Positions 7,337 through 16,381 of a stretch of 40,829 nt of DNA are shown here, piece by piece. Source of the DNA: Lachnospiraceae bacterium (GTDB lineage Bacteria > Bacillota > Clostridia > Lachnospirales > Lachnospiraceae); NCBI GenBank assembly GCA_024690265.1, contig JAILCW010000087.1:1-40829 (forward strand). Reading direction: 5' to 3'. Position 1 is the stretch's first letter; each line of letters starts with the position of its first letter. The notes beneath the pieces were generated by a model that worked only from the letters and a program-made list of their open reading frames with translations, was not told where the DNA came from and did no database searches. Made by a program: the position numbers and the translations under genes.

Positions 7337-9094
7337 ATGACAAAAGCAAAGAAAAGAAACTTTTTTCAAACCGTTCTGTTCCAGAACGTTGGAATTAACG
7401 TTGCCATTTTAGTGTCTTTTATGGTGACGATTTCCATTGTTACCCTATCTATTAATTCAATGATTGCCAAGGCGAATCAGACCACGAACCAGGTAGTACA
7501 GCTCCTTAGCGCAGAAAAGGAACTTCGTGAGGATGTGGTATCCATTCGTGGTAACATTTCCTACATTATGGGTTTGTGCCTGGGTGGTAAGAACTATGAT
7601 TATGGTGATGCAGTCGTAAGCATTCAAGAGAAGACTGCTGATATCAACGAAAAGTACGATTACATCGCCAATAAGAGTATTGTGGCAGGCTCCCAGGAGA
7701 CAGCGCAGTTAGGTGAAGCCATTAGCGTTGCCAATGCACAGTTTGACAAGATGGGGAAGGCTGCAGAACTGAAGAATTTTTTGGTATTTACTTCTGAGTA
7801 CAATCAGAATACCTATGATGACAACGGCGAGGCTTTGTTTGAAGCATTAGATGCCATGGATAACAAGGTAGATGCGATTGTTGCTTCCAACGAGAAGAAT
7901 ATGTTGAAGCTACGTCGTGAAACCACTGTGAAGATTTCTATTTGCTTTATTGCAGTGATGGCAATTGTTATTATTGGAATCATTTTGAATTATCTTCGTA
8001 TCAACAAGAAGGTGAATGCTATCACCAAAGAAATCCGCGGAATCATTACGAAGATTCAGGCCGGTGAGGGAGATTTAACATCTCGTATCAAGACCAGAAC
8101 TAACTCAGAAATTGGTGAAATCGTTGATGGATTCAACCTCTTTGTAGAGACCCTTCAAATGATTATCGCAGATGTTAAGCAGGGAAGTACCGTATTGGAT
8201 CACACCACAGAATCTATGTCCGGCAAGCTTTCCATTGCCAGTGATAGTGTTACCAATACTTCTGCGGCATTACAGGAATTGACGGCAAGTATGGATACAT
8301 TAGAAGAGACCGCACAGCGCATGCAGGAGAAGTTAGATGATGTTCGCCGTGCAGCAGATGAGATTTTAGAGAATGCTTCTGCCGGTGAGATGACAGCTCA
8401 GGAAGTTAAGAGCCAGGCAAGATCCATGAAGCAGACAGCCATCGAGAAGAAGGAACACACCGGTGATCGCATTGCTGAGATGAGTGCTGTTTTGGAAGTA
8501 TCCGTTAAGGAAAGTGCTAAGGTATCTCAGATTGATGAATTGACCAATGACATCTTAAGCATTGCAAGCCAGACCAACCTCTTGGCATTGAATGCTTCCA
8601 TTGAGGCTGCTCGTGCAGGTGAGGCAGGACGTGGATTTGCGGTCGTAGCGGATGAGATTGGTAACTTGGCTTCCAACAGTAAGAACACAGCAAGCCGTAT
8701 TCAGGAGATTAGTAGTGAGGTTACGGAAGCAGTCAATGCTTTGGCAGCCAATGCCAGTGAGATGGTAACCTTTATCAATGAGACTGTATTAACGGATTAT
8801 GATGCATTCGTTTCTTCCGGTGAGAACTATGACTTGACTGCAGATATCATGGATGATTTGTTACGCGAGTTTACCAAGCGAGCAGACCACTTACATGAGA
8901 TTATGAAGGATATGGGTATCGCAGTAGAGGCCATCAATTCTTCCGTAAGCACAAGTACCAAGGCGATTAACGAATCTGCCAATAATGCAACTGAGATTGT
9001 AGAGCAGATTAATGGAATCACAGAGCATATGGGCGTTACCCGTCAGGTAAGTGAAACCTTGAATGAAACCTCTGCAGTCTTTGCAATCGTATAA
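7337..9094 (+). CDS. Methyl-accepting chemotaxis protein
   Basis: The 585-residue transmembrane receptor relays ligand binding to CheA/CheW. It has a first membrane span at about residues 17-38, an extracytoplasmic mostly helical sensor domain of about 150 residues (like the four-helix-bundle MCP sensors), a second span at about 198-218 ([20 protein letters not shown]), a HAMP region and a long coiled-coil signalling domain. The highly conserved hairpin tip reads [20 protein letters not shown] followed by [18 protein letters not shown]. The C-terminus lacks the WxxxF CheR-tethering pentapeptide. GGAGGAA lies a little upstream of the ATG. It is monocistronic between terminators and no other che gene is in the window, so the ligand cannot be inferred from context. 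Confidence 0.92.
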   Translation: MTKAKKRNFFQTVLFQNVGINVAILVSFMVTISIVTLSINSMIAKANQTTNQVVQLLSAEKELREDVVSIRGNISYIMGLCLGGKNYDYGDAVVSIQEKTADINEKYDYIANKSIVAGSQETAQLGEAISVANAQFDKMGKAAELKNFLVFTSEYNQNTYDDNGEALFEALDAMDNKVDAIVASNEKNMLKLRRETTVKISICFIAVMAIVIIGIILNYLRINKKVNAITKEIRGIITKIQAGEGDLTSRIKTRTNSEIGEIVDGFNLFVETLQMIIADVKQGSTVLDHTTESMSGKLSIASDSVTNTSAALQELTASMDTLEETAQRMQEKLDDVRRAADEILENASAGEMTAQEVKSQARSMKQTAIEKKEHTGDRIAEMSAVLEVSVKESAKVSQIDELTNDILSIASQTNLLALNASIEAARAGEAGRGFAVVADEIGNLASNSKNTASRIQEISSEVTEAVNALAANASEMVTFINETVLTDYDAFVSSGENYDLTADIMDDLLREFTKRADHLHEIMKDMGIAVEAINSSVSTSTKAINESANNATEIVEQINGITEHMGVTRQVSETLNETSAVFAIV

Positions 9095-9120
9095 TATATA
9101 TTGTTTGAAATCCAACACAG

Positions 9121-9150
9121 AGCCACACCCTTGCGGTGTGGCTTTTGTTT
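9121..9150 (+). terminator. Terminator of the chemoreceptor gene
   Basis: A perfect 9-bp stem AGCCACACC with GGTGTGGCT closes on CTTGC and is followed by TTTTGTTT. Its right part overlaps the -35 region of the next gene's promoter. Confidence 0.85.
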
Positions 9151-9158
9151 GCTATAAT
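9131..9158 (+). promoter_or_regulatory. Promoter of the DUF1275 gene, probably giving a leaderless mRNA
   Basis: A consensus TATAAT (9153-9158) lies 16 bp after TTGCGG (9131-9136). Only 6 nt separate the -10 box from the ATG at 9165, so transcription should start at or next to the start codon. Confidence 0.55.
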
Positions 9159-9164
9159 GGGGTC

Positions 9165-9830
9165 ATGAAAACGAAACGAGTACAAACATCAGAAACATTT
9201 CTTGTTGGAGCCATTCTTTCTTTGTCCGGTGGCTTTCAAGATGCATATACGTACTGCTTGCGCGATCATGTTTTTGCCAATGCTCAGACCGGCAATATCG
9301 TCCTTATGAGCCAGCATTTTATGTTGGGTGAATTTGTGGAGGGACTCAAGTATTTATTGCCGGTATTCTTTTTTGCACTGGGAATATTGATTGCAGAACA
9401 GTTGGGCGCTCGTCGCAAGAAGCTATCGGTGCATTGGCGCCAGATTATTGTTGTGGCAGAGATTATAATCCTAGGCGTTGTTGGCTTTGTACCGCAACAG
9501 TACAACATCATTGCCAACGTGTTGGTGTCCTTTTCCTGCGCTATGCAGGTACAGACCTTCCGTAAATTAAATGGATATGGATATGCCACTACCATGTGCA
9601 TCGGCAATTTGCGTAGCGGAACAGAAAGCTTGTCAGAGTATCTACGGAACCATGATCGAGGTGCACTGGTTAAGGCAATGCATTATTATGGTATTATCTT
9701 TGTATTTGCCATAGGTGCAGGCATTGGAGGCTTAGTGTCCATGCAATATGGATATGGCGCCATCTGGATTTCTTGTGGGTTATTGATTGTGGCATGCATT
9801 TTGATGAATCGTAAATACTTGGAACCGTAA
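9165..9830 (+). CDS. DUF1275 (YoaK-like) membrane protein
   Basis: The 221-residue product is an integral membrane protein with about six hydrophobic segments. It carries the DUF1275 signatures GFQDAYTY near the N-terminus, FANAQTGNIVLMS, and the paired FRKLNGYGYATTMCIGNLR. Family knowledge: DUF1275/YoaK proteins are widespread, probably transport-related, and lack a proven substrate. I place the start at 9165 because upstream codons run through the preceding terminator and the -10 box; there is no Shine-Dalgarno, which fits a leaderless message. It is convergent with the ligase-like gene and shares its bidirectional terminator. Confidence 0.85.
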   Translation: MKTKRVQTSETFLVGAILSLSGGFQDAYTYCLRDHVFANAQTGNIVLMSQHFMLGEFVEGLKYLLPVFFFALGILIAEQLGARRKKLSVHWRQIIVVAEIIILGVVGFVPQQYNIIANVLVSFSCAMQVQTFRKLNGYGYATTMCIGNLRSGTESLSEYLRNHDRGALVKAMHYYGIIFVFAIGAGIGGLVSMQYGYGAIWISCGLLIVACILMNRKYLEP

Positions 9831-9833
9831 AAG

Positions 9834-9860
9834 GGCGTCACCACTGGGTGACGCCTTTTT
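9834..9860. terminator. Bidirectional terminator
   Basis: A perfect 9-bp stem GGCGTCACC with GGTGACGCC closes on ACTG. TTTTT follows on the plus strand and TTTT on the minus strand, so it serves both convergent genes. Confidence 0.88.
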
Positions 9861-11552
9861 CTAATCTTGTTTGTAATATGCAAGGATTTCCAAACTTAAA
9901 TCACTGAGCTGGTATGCATCGTCTTTGGCGATGCTATTGGAAAGCTCATCCTGAGCCAAACGGAACTCTATGATTTCTTCCGGAATGGCCTCTAGCTGTT
10001 CTATCCATTTGTTGGCTACGGTTTCGTTCCCGTCGGCCAATGCGCTTTCAATTCCTCGACCATAGAAAAGAATCAGATTGTCATAATTGGCAAAGTCATA
10101 TCTATGGTACTTTACAGCATTTTTGGCACGGTCAATGGCAAAGGTGTAATTGTTTTGCTTGTCATAATAAATGCTTAACGCGTTGTAGGCGGTGGGGTTC
10201 CATGGATTCTGTTTCAGCAATTCCTCCGCACGGGCGGGAATCGTCTCTAGCGTCATGTCGGAACTAAGGTCATACATTCGAACCTGCCAATTCCAAGGAT
10301 ACATGGCCATGGAAGTCTTATAGTGTCCCGTTAGAGACGCAAGGTCTGCAACTGCAAGCCAACCTAGGCCAAGACAGCAAATGGAGGTTGCAACCACTAT
10401 GCCAATTGGCTTGCGAGGCAATGGAACTGTGACAGCGGGGCTTTGCTCCGTCTCCCAGGGAATCAGAAGTAGGAATACCAGAACTATACTTTCGTACTGC
10501 ATATTAAAATCAACAAACATGATGATGCCGATGGTAATCAAAAGCCACCGTTTCATGCTGCGTTGTTTCCACAGACACATAAGTATAAATGTTGTAAAAC
10601 CAACAAAACCTATAATGCCATGATCTAATGCGATTTGTAACCAATCGTTATGAACGAACTGGACGGAGTAGGGGCCTGTTTGTATAGCGTTTTCCATCAT
10701 GGTAAATCCCTTATATCCCAAGCCCAGAGGGTTTGCTAATAGTACAGTCCATCCATCTCGCCAACAAATGATTCGTTCAATGAGGGTGCCGGAATGGAGC
10801 GACGTGGTGACGAATCGCCCAAAGCTTGTGGTATTGCCTGTGAGAAATACGTAGCAGACAAAGGATAATAGTATCGCAATGGAAAATAGTAACAGAAAAA
10901 TCCGTTGTTTGGTCATACGTGCAGCGATGAAGCAGATGCTTGGAACCAACAACATAAAGGCGCTACGGCTGCCGGTCCAAAAGATACCGCAGAGCAGACA
11001 AACAAATTGGAGATAAAACAAAACTTTAGGATATTGCTCGCGGTACTGAAATACCAGAATGACCCAGCCTATTAGCAGATATAGGCCCAATGCATTGGCA
11101 TAGAAGAAGTGTCCACCCAATCGTTGCAACACAAAGAACTCCCGTTGCAGAGCCGGAATGAAAAAGGTGATACATCCGGTAATCACGATACCGCAACCAA
11201 TGGCCGGAATCAGCTCTAGTACGTGGTCTCGTTCTTCTGAAGAAACTTGCAACAGGAATAACACAAAGAGTCCATCACAAACAAGACGCAGGATTCCAAG
11301 AATTGCCATGCCATGGGAAGGTGTGGAAATGACGGCAATGATACTTCCAATCAATAGAACCAAGGGGCCAATTACCATCTCCCGGGAACATAGCACAATC
11401 TTGCTTTGTCTCCAGATAAGAAGCAGGAAACCAGTGGCAGATAGAATACCCAGGAAATACATGACAGAAAGCTGATTGCTGCGCTGCAAAAGGACAGAAA
11501 GCAATAGCAATCCGCCCAATAGAATACGCGAAATAGAAGTGTTTGTATGCAT
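9861..11552 (-). CDS. O-antigen ligase / Wzy-like polysaccharide polymerase with C-terminal TPR-like repeats
   Basis: The 563-residue product has about ten or more predicted membrane spans over its first 400 residues, with a cytosol-exposed or loop region containing the Wzy_C-type GSRSAFMLLVPS and the later loop FVHNDWLQIALDHGIIGFVG, which is typical of the O-antigen ligase family. A soluble tail of about 150 residues (NPWNPTAYNALSIYYDKQ and following) looks like TPR repeats. Such proteins join or polymerise surface glycans, or in Gram-positives attach sugars to proteins. The ATG at 11552 is preceded by GGGGAGAG; a longer in-frame extension with a TTG start runs into the neighbouring promoter region and is less likely. 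It stands alone, divergent from the FecR operon, and no glycosyltransferase is adjacent. Confidence 0.78.
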   Translation of the reverse strand: MHTNTSISRILLGGLLLLSVLLQRSNQLSVMYFLGILSATGFLLLIWRQSKIVLCSREMVIGPLVLLIGSIIAVISTPSHGMAILGILRLVCDGLFVLFLLQVSSEERDHVLELIPAIGCGIVITGCITFFIPALQREFFVLQRLGGHFFYANALGLYLLIGWVILVFQYREQYPKVLFYLQFVCLLCGIFWTGSRSAFMLLVPSICFIAARMTKQRIFLLLFSIAILLSFVCYVFLTGNTTSFGRFVTTSLHSGTLIERIICWRDGWTVLLANPLGLGYKGFTMMENAIQTGPYSVQFVHNDWLQIALDHGIIGFVGFTTFILMCLWKQRSMKRWLLITIGIIMFVDFNMQYESIVLVFLLLIPWETEQSPAVTVPLPRKPIGIVVATSICCLGLGWLAVADLASLTGHYKTSMAMYPWNWQVRMYDLSSDMTLETIPARAEELLKQNPWNPTAYNALSIYYDKQNNYTFAIDRAKNAVKYHRYDFANYDNLILFYGRGIESALADGNETVANKWIEQLEAIPEEIIEFRLAQDELSNSIAKDDAYQLSDLSLEILAYYKQD

Positions 11553-11645
11553 GAATTCTCTCCCCAATACGATATGCGGCCGATTGCCGCTTCTCACATA
11601 GATGTTCTTATTATATATCATAATGAACAAAATATGTCGAATTGT

Positions 11646-11674
11646 TTGAAAATACTAGCCGAAAAGTGTAAAAT
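11646..11674 (+). promoter_or_regulatory. Promoter of the FecR/CHASE2 signalling operon
   Basis: TTGAAA (11646-11651), a 17-bp spacer and TAAAAT (11669-11674) lie 35 nt before the start codon. This is the only convincing promoter before 18639, supporting one transcript for five genes. Confidence 0.65.
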
Positions 11675-11708
11675 ATTGGTGAATATATATCTTGAGAGGG
11701 GAGTCATT

Positions 11709-14078
11709 ATGCAAGAAAAGAAGCTAAAGGGGAAAGCTATACTTGCAATTGTAATTGCGGCACTCGCGATTGTAGCGGTAATTCTGGCCGTAGTTCTCAT
11801 GAATCAAAACAAATTAACAGCCATGGTAATGCGTCTAATCCGCCAGGATGGTACGGTTGCGTTGCTGGACGAAAGTGGACAGAGCGTAACCATTATGGAC
11901 AATATGAAGCTATATTCCGGTAATGCATTAGAGACCGGTGGTGACGGATTGGTGGATTTGTCCTTGGATGAAAGCAAGTACCTGACGGTTGGAAATGATA
12001 GTAAAGTCGGCTTTGAGAAAAACGGTAAAGCTTTGAAACTGAATGTTGAAGAAGGCCGTCTGTTTTTCAATGTAGCTGAAAAGCTGGAAGCAGATGAAAC
12101 CATGGATATTAGTACATCCACTATGGTGGTTGGCATTCGTGGTACCAGTGGTGAAGTGGATATCATAACCGGCAATTTGTATGTGGGTGACGGAACATTG
12201 CATGTTACAGGTTATGATGAGGCGACCGGTGACACCGTCGAAGGGGACTTTACGGCGGGACAGGTGATCCATGTCTATGTTGGAAAACAGGTCAATGGTA
12301 AGAATGTTGCATTTGAATGGTCTAATTATACCGAGAAGGAAATGCCGGATGAAATGGTTCGGAACATGGTATTGAATCCGGAATACTTTGAGACCGTGTT
12401 AAGTGAAACGGATTTCTCTGCAAAGGAAATCATTAAGGAAGCAATTAAGCGTGAGATTCTTCCTCCGGAACAAATGGTGCTGTCCGAGGCAAATCAAAAG
12501 TTAGTTGAGGAAGCCAAGGCGGAAATAGAGGAAGAGAATAACAAGACCACGCAGACAACAGAGACCACCACTACAGAGCAAACCACAGAGACTGAGGAAG
12601 AAGAGGACGATACGACTACAACGCAGACCACGAGACGTCGTACCACCACTCAGCCTCAGACCCAGGAAGAAGCCCCAGCCCCAGCCCCGGCTCCGGCACC
12701 GGCTCCAGCCCCGGCCCCAGCACCGGATCCGGCACCGGCACAGTCCGATAGTAGTGATACACAGCAGACCACAGAAGAGCAGCAGGAAGAAACGACCTAT
12801 TCCATCACCATTGGAAGTGCTACCGGTGGAAGCGCATCTGCCAGTGCAACAACCGCTGCAGCAGGTACACAGATTACTCTGACCGCTTCTCCGTCCGAAG
12901 GATATGAGTTTGATAGTTGGAACGTAACAAGCGGTGGTGTCACCATTGAAAACAATGCATTTACCATGCCGGAAAGTGATGTATCTATTACACCGGTATT
13001 TAAGGAAACAGAGAAGCCTACCTACAGCGTAACCATTGGTTCTGCAACGGGAGGTAGTGCATCCGCAAGTGTTACCAGTGCAATCGCAGGAACAGAGGTA
13101 ACCCTTACCGCAACACCGGATACGGGCTATGTATTCGATAGTTGGAGCGTCACAAGCGGTGGCGTAACCATTACGGATAATGCATTTACCATGCCGGAGA
13201 GTGATGTTTCCATTACACCGGTATTTAAGCAAAATGTATTTAGCATTACCGTGAACCAGGCTGAGGGTGGAACCGTAACCGCCAGCGCAACGGAGGCAGA
13301 AGCCGGTACACAGATTTCACTTACCATTACACCGGATACCGGATATCGATTTGAGCGTTGGGCAGGAGTATCTCCGGAAGACGTTCTCATCGAGGATAGT
13401 TCCTTTATCATGCCGGAAAGCGACGTTACTATTTCACCTGCATTTATTGTAAAGAGTCCACATAATGTAACAGTTTCCTGGTTCGTTGGTGCAGATGAAA
13501 ACCCGCTTGATACATGGGGTACTGCTTCTGTTTCACCGGAAACCGATAGAACCACAGAAGGTCCATCTACAGGAAATGCTTACCGTTCATCTATTACGAT
13601 TACAGCATACGAAGGTGATGAGATAACTATTACGGCAACGCCGGAGGATTGGTATATCTTTAATGGTTGGACAATTGAAGGTAATGCAGAAGGATTGGAT
13701 AGTGGACAGGCAACCAATACCTTTATCATGCCGGATGAGGATGTTGTAGCCAAGGCAGACTTTATCGAAAAGACGTATCATATAACGCTTATATATGACG
13801 AAGTTATGTTAGGTGTATATTATTCGGATGATGAAGAACATGAAAATGTGATAACAAGCGGTACCGTCATTGATTGGGTTGGTGGTGTTGATGTGTCGGG
13901 ACTGAACTTTGACGTAGATATTCATGAAACAGGCGGCAATTCAAGCTACATGATTAATTCTATAACGACAAGCACCGGACAAACCATAGAGGTAGATGAC
14001 AATATGTTCTACTTCCATCCGAATGCGGATGATCCTGTTGACATAACCATTACCATCTCTTCAGCAGAAGTACATTAA
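11709..14078 (+). CDS. Membrane-anchored FecR-domain protein with InlB B-type repeats
   Basis: The 789-residue product has an N-terminal membrane anchor (about residues 9-31), then a FecR-like domain (about 45-190: DGTVALLDESGQ, GDGLVDLSLD, TSTMVVGIRGTSGEVD). A helical segment, a Thr/Glu/Gln-rich linker and a Pro-Ala stretch (APAPAPAPA, about 320-345) follow. From residue 364 come divergent InlB B-repeats, each ending in a variant of FTMPESDVSITPVF: two near-identical copies, a third, a longer fourth, and a degenerate tail. The membrane anchor and repeats indicate export, with FecR outside the cell. In proteobacteria FecR is a sigma regulator, but stand-alone FecR domains also occur in surface proteins. 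The ATG at 11709 follows GAGAGGGGAG. It is the first gene of the operon with the MBL, HD-GYP, CHASE2-cyclase and PH genes. Confidence 0.8.
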   Translation: MQEKKLKGKAILAIVIAALAIVAVILAVVLMNQNKLTAMVMRLIRQDGTVALLDESGQSVTIMDNMKLYSGNALETGGDGLVDLSLDESKYLTVGNDSKVGFEKNGKALKLNVEEGRLFFNVAEKLEADETMDISTSTMVVGIRGTSGEVDIITGNLYVGDGTLHVTGYDEATGDTVEGDFTAGQVIHVYVGKQVNGKNVAFEWSNYTEKEMPDEMVRNMVLNPEYFETVLSETDFSAKEIIKEAIKREILPPEQMVLSEANQKLVEEAKAEIEEENNKTTQTTETTTTEQTTETEEEEDDTTTTQTTRRRTTTQPQTQEEAPAPAPAPAPAPAPAPAPDPAPAQSDSSDTQQTTEEQQEETTYSITIGSATGGSASASATTAAAGTQITLTASPSEGYEFDSWNVTSGGVTIENNAFTMPESDVSITPVFKETEKPTYSVTIGSATGGSASASVTSAIAGTEVTLTATPDTGYVFDSWSVTSGGVTITDNAFTMPESDVSITPVFKQNVFSITVNQAEGGTVTASATEAEAGTQISLTITPDTGYRFERWAGVSPEDVLIEDSSFIMPESDVTISPAFIVKSPHNVTVSWFVGADENPLDTWGTASVSPETDRTTEGPSTGNAYRSSITITAYEGDEITITATPEDWYIFNGWTIEGNAEGLDSGQATNTFIMPDEDVVAKADFIEKTYHITLIYDEVMLGVYYSDDEEHENVITSGTVIDWVGGVDVSGLNFDVDIHETGGNSSYMINSITTSTGQTIEVDDNMFYFHPNADDPVDITITISSAEVH

Positions 14079-14098
14079 TCGTTTATAGGGGAGAATAC

Positions 14099-14908
14099 AT
14101 GAAACTTACCGTACGCGGAGCCAGAGGCTCCGTGCCGGTAGCTGGAGCAGCCTTTGCTACCTATGGAGGGCAGACCTCCTGCTACCAGCTTGATATTGGA
14201 GGAAAACAGATTTATTTGGATGCCGGAAGTGGAATTATTCCGGCATCCTTCGACGTGGCGAAGAGTACCTACATTCTGTTGAGCCACCTACACTTGGATC
14301 ATATTCAGGGACTTCCATTTTTCTCTGGATTGACTCACGGGGAATCTCGTATTCATATCTATGGCAACGTTGGAGATGGGGCAGAGTATTCCGGTATCCA
14401 GGAGGCAATTAACACCGCATTTGGCAAGCCTTTCTGGCCACTGACTATTGATGAGTACCCTGCTACCGTAGATTGGCAGGATATTCGTGTAGGGGATTGT
14501 CTCACCTTTGAACCCAATGTAGAGGTGACTACCATGGCATCCAATCATCCTGGCGGAAGTATCATCTATGGTATCCGTGCAGAGGGATATTATGTTGTAT
14601 ATGCAACGGATTTTGAACATGGAAGTGCCAAGGATGAGGAACTGATTGAGTTTGCCAGAGATTGCGATGTGCTCATTTATGATGGTCAGTACACCCGGGA
14701 GGAATACAAGAAGTTTCAGGGGTATGGTCATTCTACCAAGGAACGGGGACTAGAGATACTAGAGGCCTGCGGGGGCAGGCAGATTCTGTTTAGTCACTAT
14801 CACACCACCCATACCGATGCTTTTCTTGCAGAGGAGGAAAAGCGCTTAGTAGCTATGGATGGACGTGTTCGTTTTGCAAAAGTGGGAGAAGTCATCGATT
14901 TTCCGTAA
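14099..14908 (+). CDS. MBL-fold metallohydrolase
   Basis: The 269-residue cytoplasmic product is a metallo-beta-lactamase-fold hydrolase. The dinuclear metal motif H-x-H-x-D-H is intact (LSHLHLDHIQG), and further likely ligands are seen in SNHPGG, YATDFEHG and the final SHYHTTHTD. YDGQYTREEYKKFQGYGHST is like the RNase Z/PhnP-related branch. The first motif also partly resembles the class II cyclic-nucleotide phosphodiesterase signature HxHLDHxxG, which is noteworthy two genes upstream of an adenylate cyclase, but the rest of that signature is not kept. It begins 20 nt after the FecR gene and ends 18 nt before the GAF-HD-GYP gene, each with a GGGG-rich ribosome-binding site. The substrate is unknown. 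Confidence 0.85.
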   Translation: MKLTVRGARGSVPVAGAAFATYGGQTSCYQLDIGGKQIYLDAGSGIIPASFDVAKSTYILLSHLHLDHIQGLPFFSGLTHGESRIHIYGNVGDGAEYSGIQEAINTAFGKPFWPLTIDEYPATVDWQDIRVGDCLTFEPNVEVTTMASNHPGGSIIYGIRAEGYYVVYATDFEHGSAKDEELIEFARDCDVLIYDGQYTREEYKKFQGYGHSTKERGLEILEACGGRQILFSHYHTTHTDAFLAEEEKRLVAMDGRVRFAKVGEVIDFP

Positions 14909-14926
14909 CGACGAGGGGGTACAACC

Positions 14927-16381
14927 ATGAAGGAAATGACCAAAGAACGCCTGATGCAAATTGCAATTGCAATTACAGCGGAAAAAGACATCAATGTCGT
15001 ATTAGAGAATATTTTGACCGAAGCCATGGACTTCGTGAATTGTGATGGAGGGACAATCTATGTGGTGAAACCGGATTGTCTTGCGTTCCATACTGCAATC
15101 ACGAGGTCCAAAAACTTTTTTATGGGCAAAAATCAGGGAAACATGACCCTGCCACCGGTTCCTTTTTCCAAGAACCATGTATGTGCAGTATGTGCCATGG
15201 ATGATCGGCGTATCAATATCCCAGACGTATATGAAGCAGAGGGGTTCGATTTTAGCGGAGCCAAAAAGTACGATGAAATGAACAATTATCGTACCAAGTC
15301 CATGATGGTACTACCCATGGAGGATGATCGCGGCAAAGTAATTGGTGTGCTGCAGCTTATCAACGCCATGGATGATCATGGCGAGATTGTTCCATTTCCA
15401 ACAGAAGCAGAGAAAACGGTATATGCCCTTAACTCCCTTGCCGGCGTTAGCCTGCGGAACAAGAAACTGACGGAACAGGTTAAGGATTTGCTTCACAGCT
15501 TCGTGGGAGTTATGGCTACAGCCATTGATACCCGAAGCCCTTATAATGCCAACCATACCAAGAATATGGCCCGTTACGGCGAGCGTTTTATCACTTGGCT
15601 CAATGCCCAGGATTACGATTGGAAGTTCCCACAGGAGGAGATTGATCCTTATATCATGAGCATCTGGCTGCATGATGTGGGCAAACTGGTTATTCCGCTG
15701 GAAATCATGGACAAGCCGGATCGTATGGGAGACCGCATGGATGCGTGGCTCCACAAGATGGATATCGCTGCATTGATGAATCGTGTGGCAATCTTAGAAC
15801 ACCCGGAGTCTGCTGCTGAGGTGGAAGCCCTTCAGAAAAAGATGGATGAGGCCAAAGAGCTGATTCTTAAGTCCAATACGGCGGGATTTTTACCTAATGA
15901 AACACTAGAGGCTATTCGAGAGGCCGCAACCATTATGGTGACTACGGCAGAGAATGAGCAGGTACCGCTGCTGAATGCTGACGAATTGCATGCCATGCAG
16001 ATTCAAAAGGGAACACTGACGGCGGAAGAACGTGACATCATCCAGAGCCACGTGGTACATACCCATCGCCTATTGAATGAAGTGCACTTCGAAGGAGATT
16101 ATGAGATGGTTCCGGCCTGGGCCAGTGCCCATCATGAGTTCCTGGATGGAAGCGGATATCCGAATCATGAGACGGCAGATACCATCCCAAAGGAAGTACG
16201 CCTTTTGACCATTCTGGATGTTTACGATGCATTAACGGCGGAGGATCGACCCTACAAGCCACCAATGCCGATTGAAAAGGCATTTGGAATCTTAGATGCC
16301 ATGGTTGGTGAGGGCAAGTTGGACGGAGAGATTCTTCAGATGTTTAAGGATAGTGAGGCCTGGAAAAAGGAGGGTGTATGA
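14927..16381 (+). CDS. GAF-HD-GYP protein, putative cyclic-di-nucleotide phosphodiesterase
   Basis: The 484-residue cytoplasmic product has a GAF domain (about residues 10-180) and an HD-GYP domain. The HD pair is H249-D250 in IWLHDVGKLVIP, and the GYP motif is at 410-412 in HHEFLDGSGYP, followed by RLLTILDVYDALTAEDRPYK. All landmark motifs of active HD-GYP enzymes, which cleave c-di-GMP, are present. The spacing between HD and GYP is about 160 residues, some 90 more than the family norm, because of an extra helical segment between IMDKPDRMG and LTAEERDIIQSH. Its stop overlaps the next start (ATGA), so it is translationally coupled to the CHASE2 cyclase. Activity on c-di-GMP is inferred. Confidence 0.85.
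   Translation: MKEMTKERLMQIAIAITAEKDINVVLENILTEAMDFVNCDGGTIYVVKPDCLAFHTAITRSKNFFMGKNQGNMTLPPVPFSKNHVCAVCAMDDRRINIPDVYEAEGFDFSGAKKYDEMNNYRTKSMMVLPMEDDRGKVIGVLQLINAMDDHGEIVPFPTEAEKTVYALNSLAGVSLRNKKLTEQVKDLLHSFVGVMATAIDTRSPYNANHTKNMARYGERFITWLNAQDYDWKFPQEEIDPYIMSIWLHDVGKLVIPLEIMDKPDRMGDRMDAWLHKMDIAALMNRVAILEHPESAAEVEALQKKMDEAKELILKSNTAGFLPNETLEAIREAATIMVTTAENEQVPLLNADELHAMQIQKGTLTAEERDIIQSHVVHTHRLLNEVHFEGDYEMVPAWASAHHEFLDGSGYPNHETADTIPKEVRLLTILDVYDALTAEDRPYKPPMPIEKAFGILDAMVGEGKLDGEILQMFKDSEAWKKEGV

Noticed and set aside
12664-12740. Pro-Ala repeat as a sign of assembly error or contingency locus
   Set aside because: Synonymous codons vary along the stretch, the frame is kept, and such spacers are common in wall-spanning proteins.
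12501-13232. A 243-residue open frame on the minus strand rich in Cys, Arg and Gly
   Set aside because: It is the antisense of the Thr-rich and Pro-Ala linker of the FecR protein; the odd composition comes from the repeat codons, and it has no ribosome-binding site.
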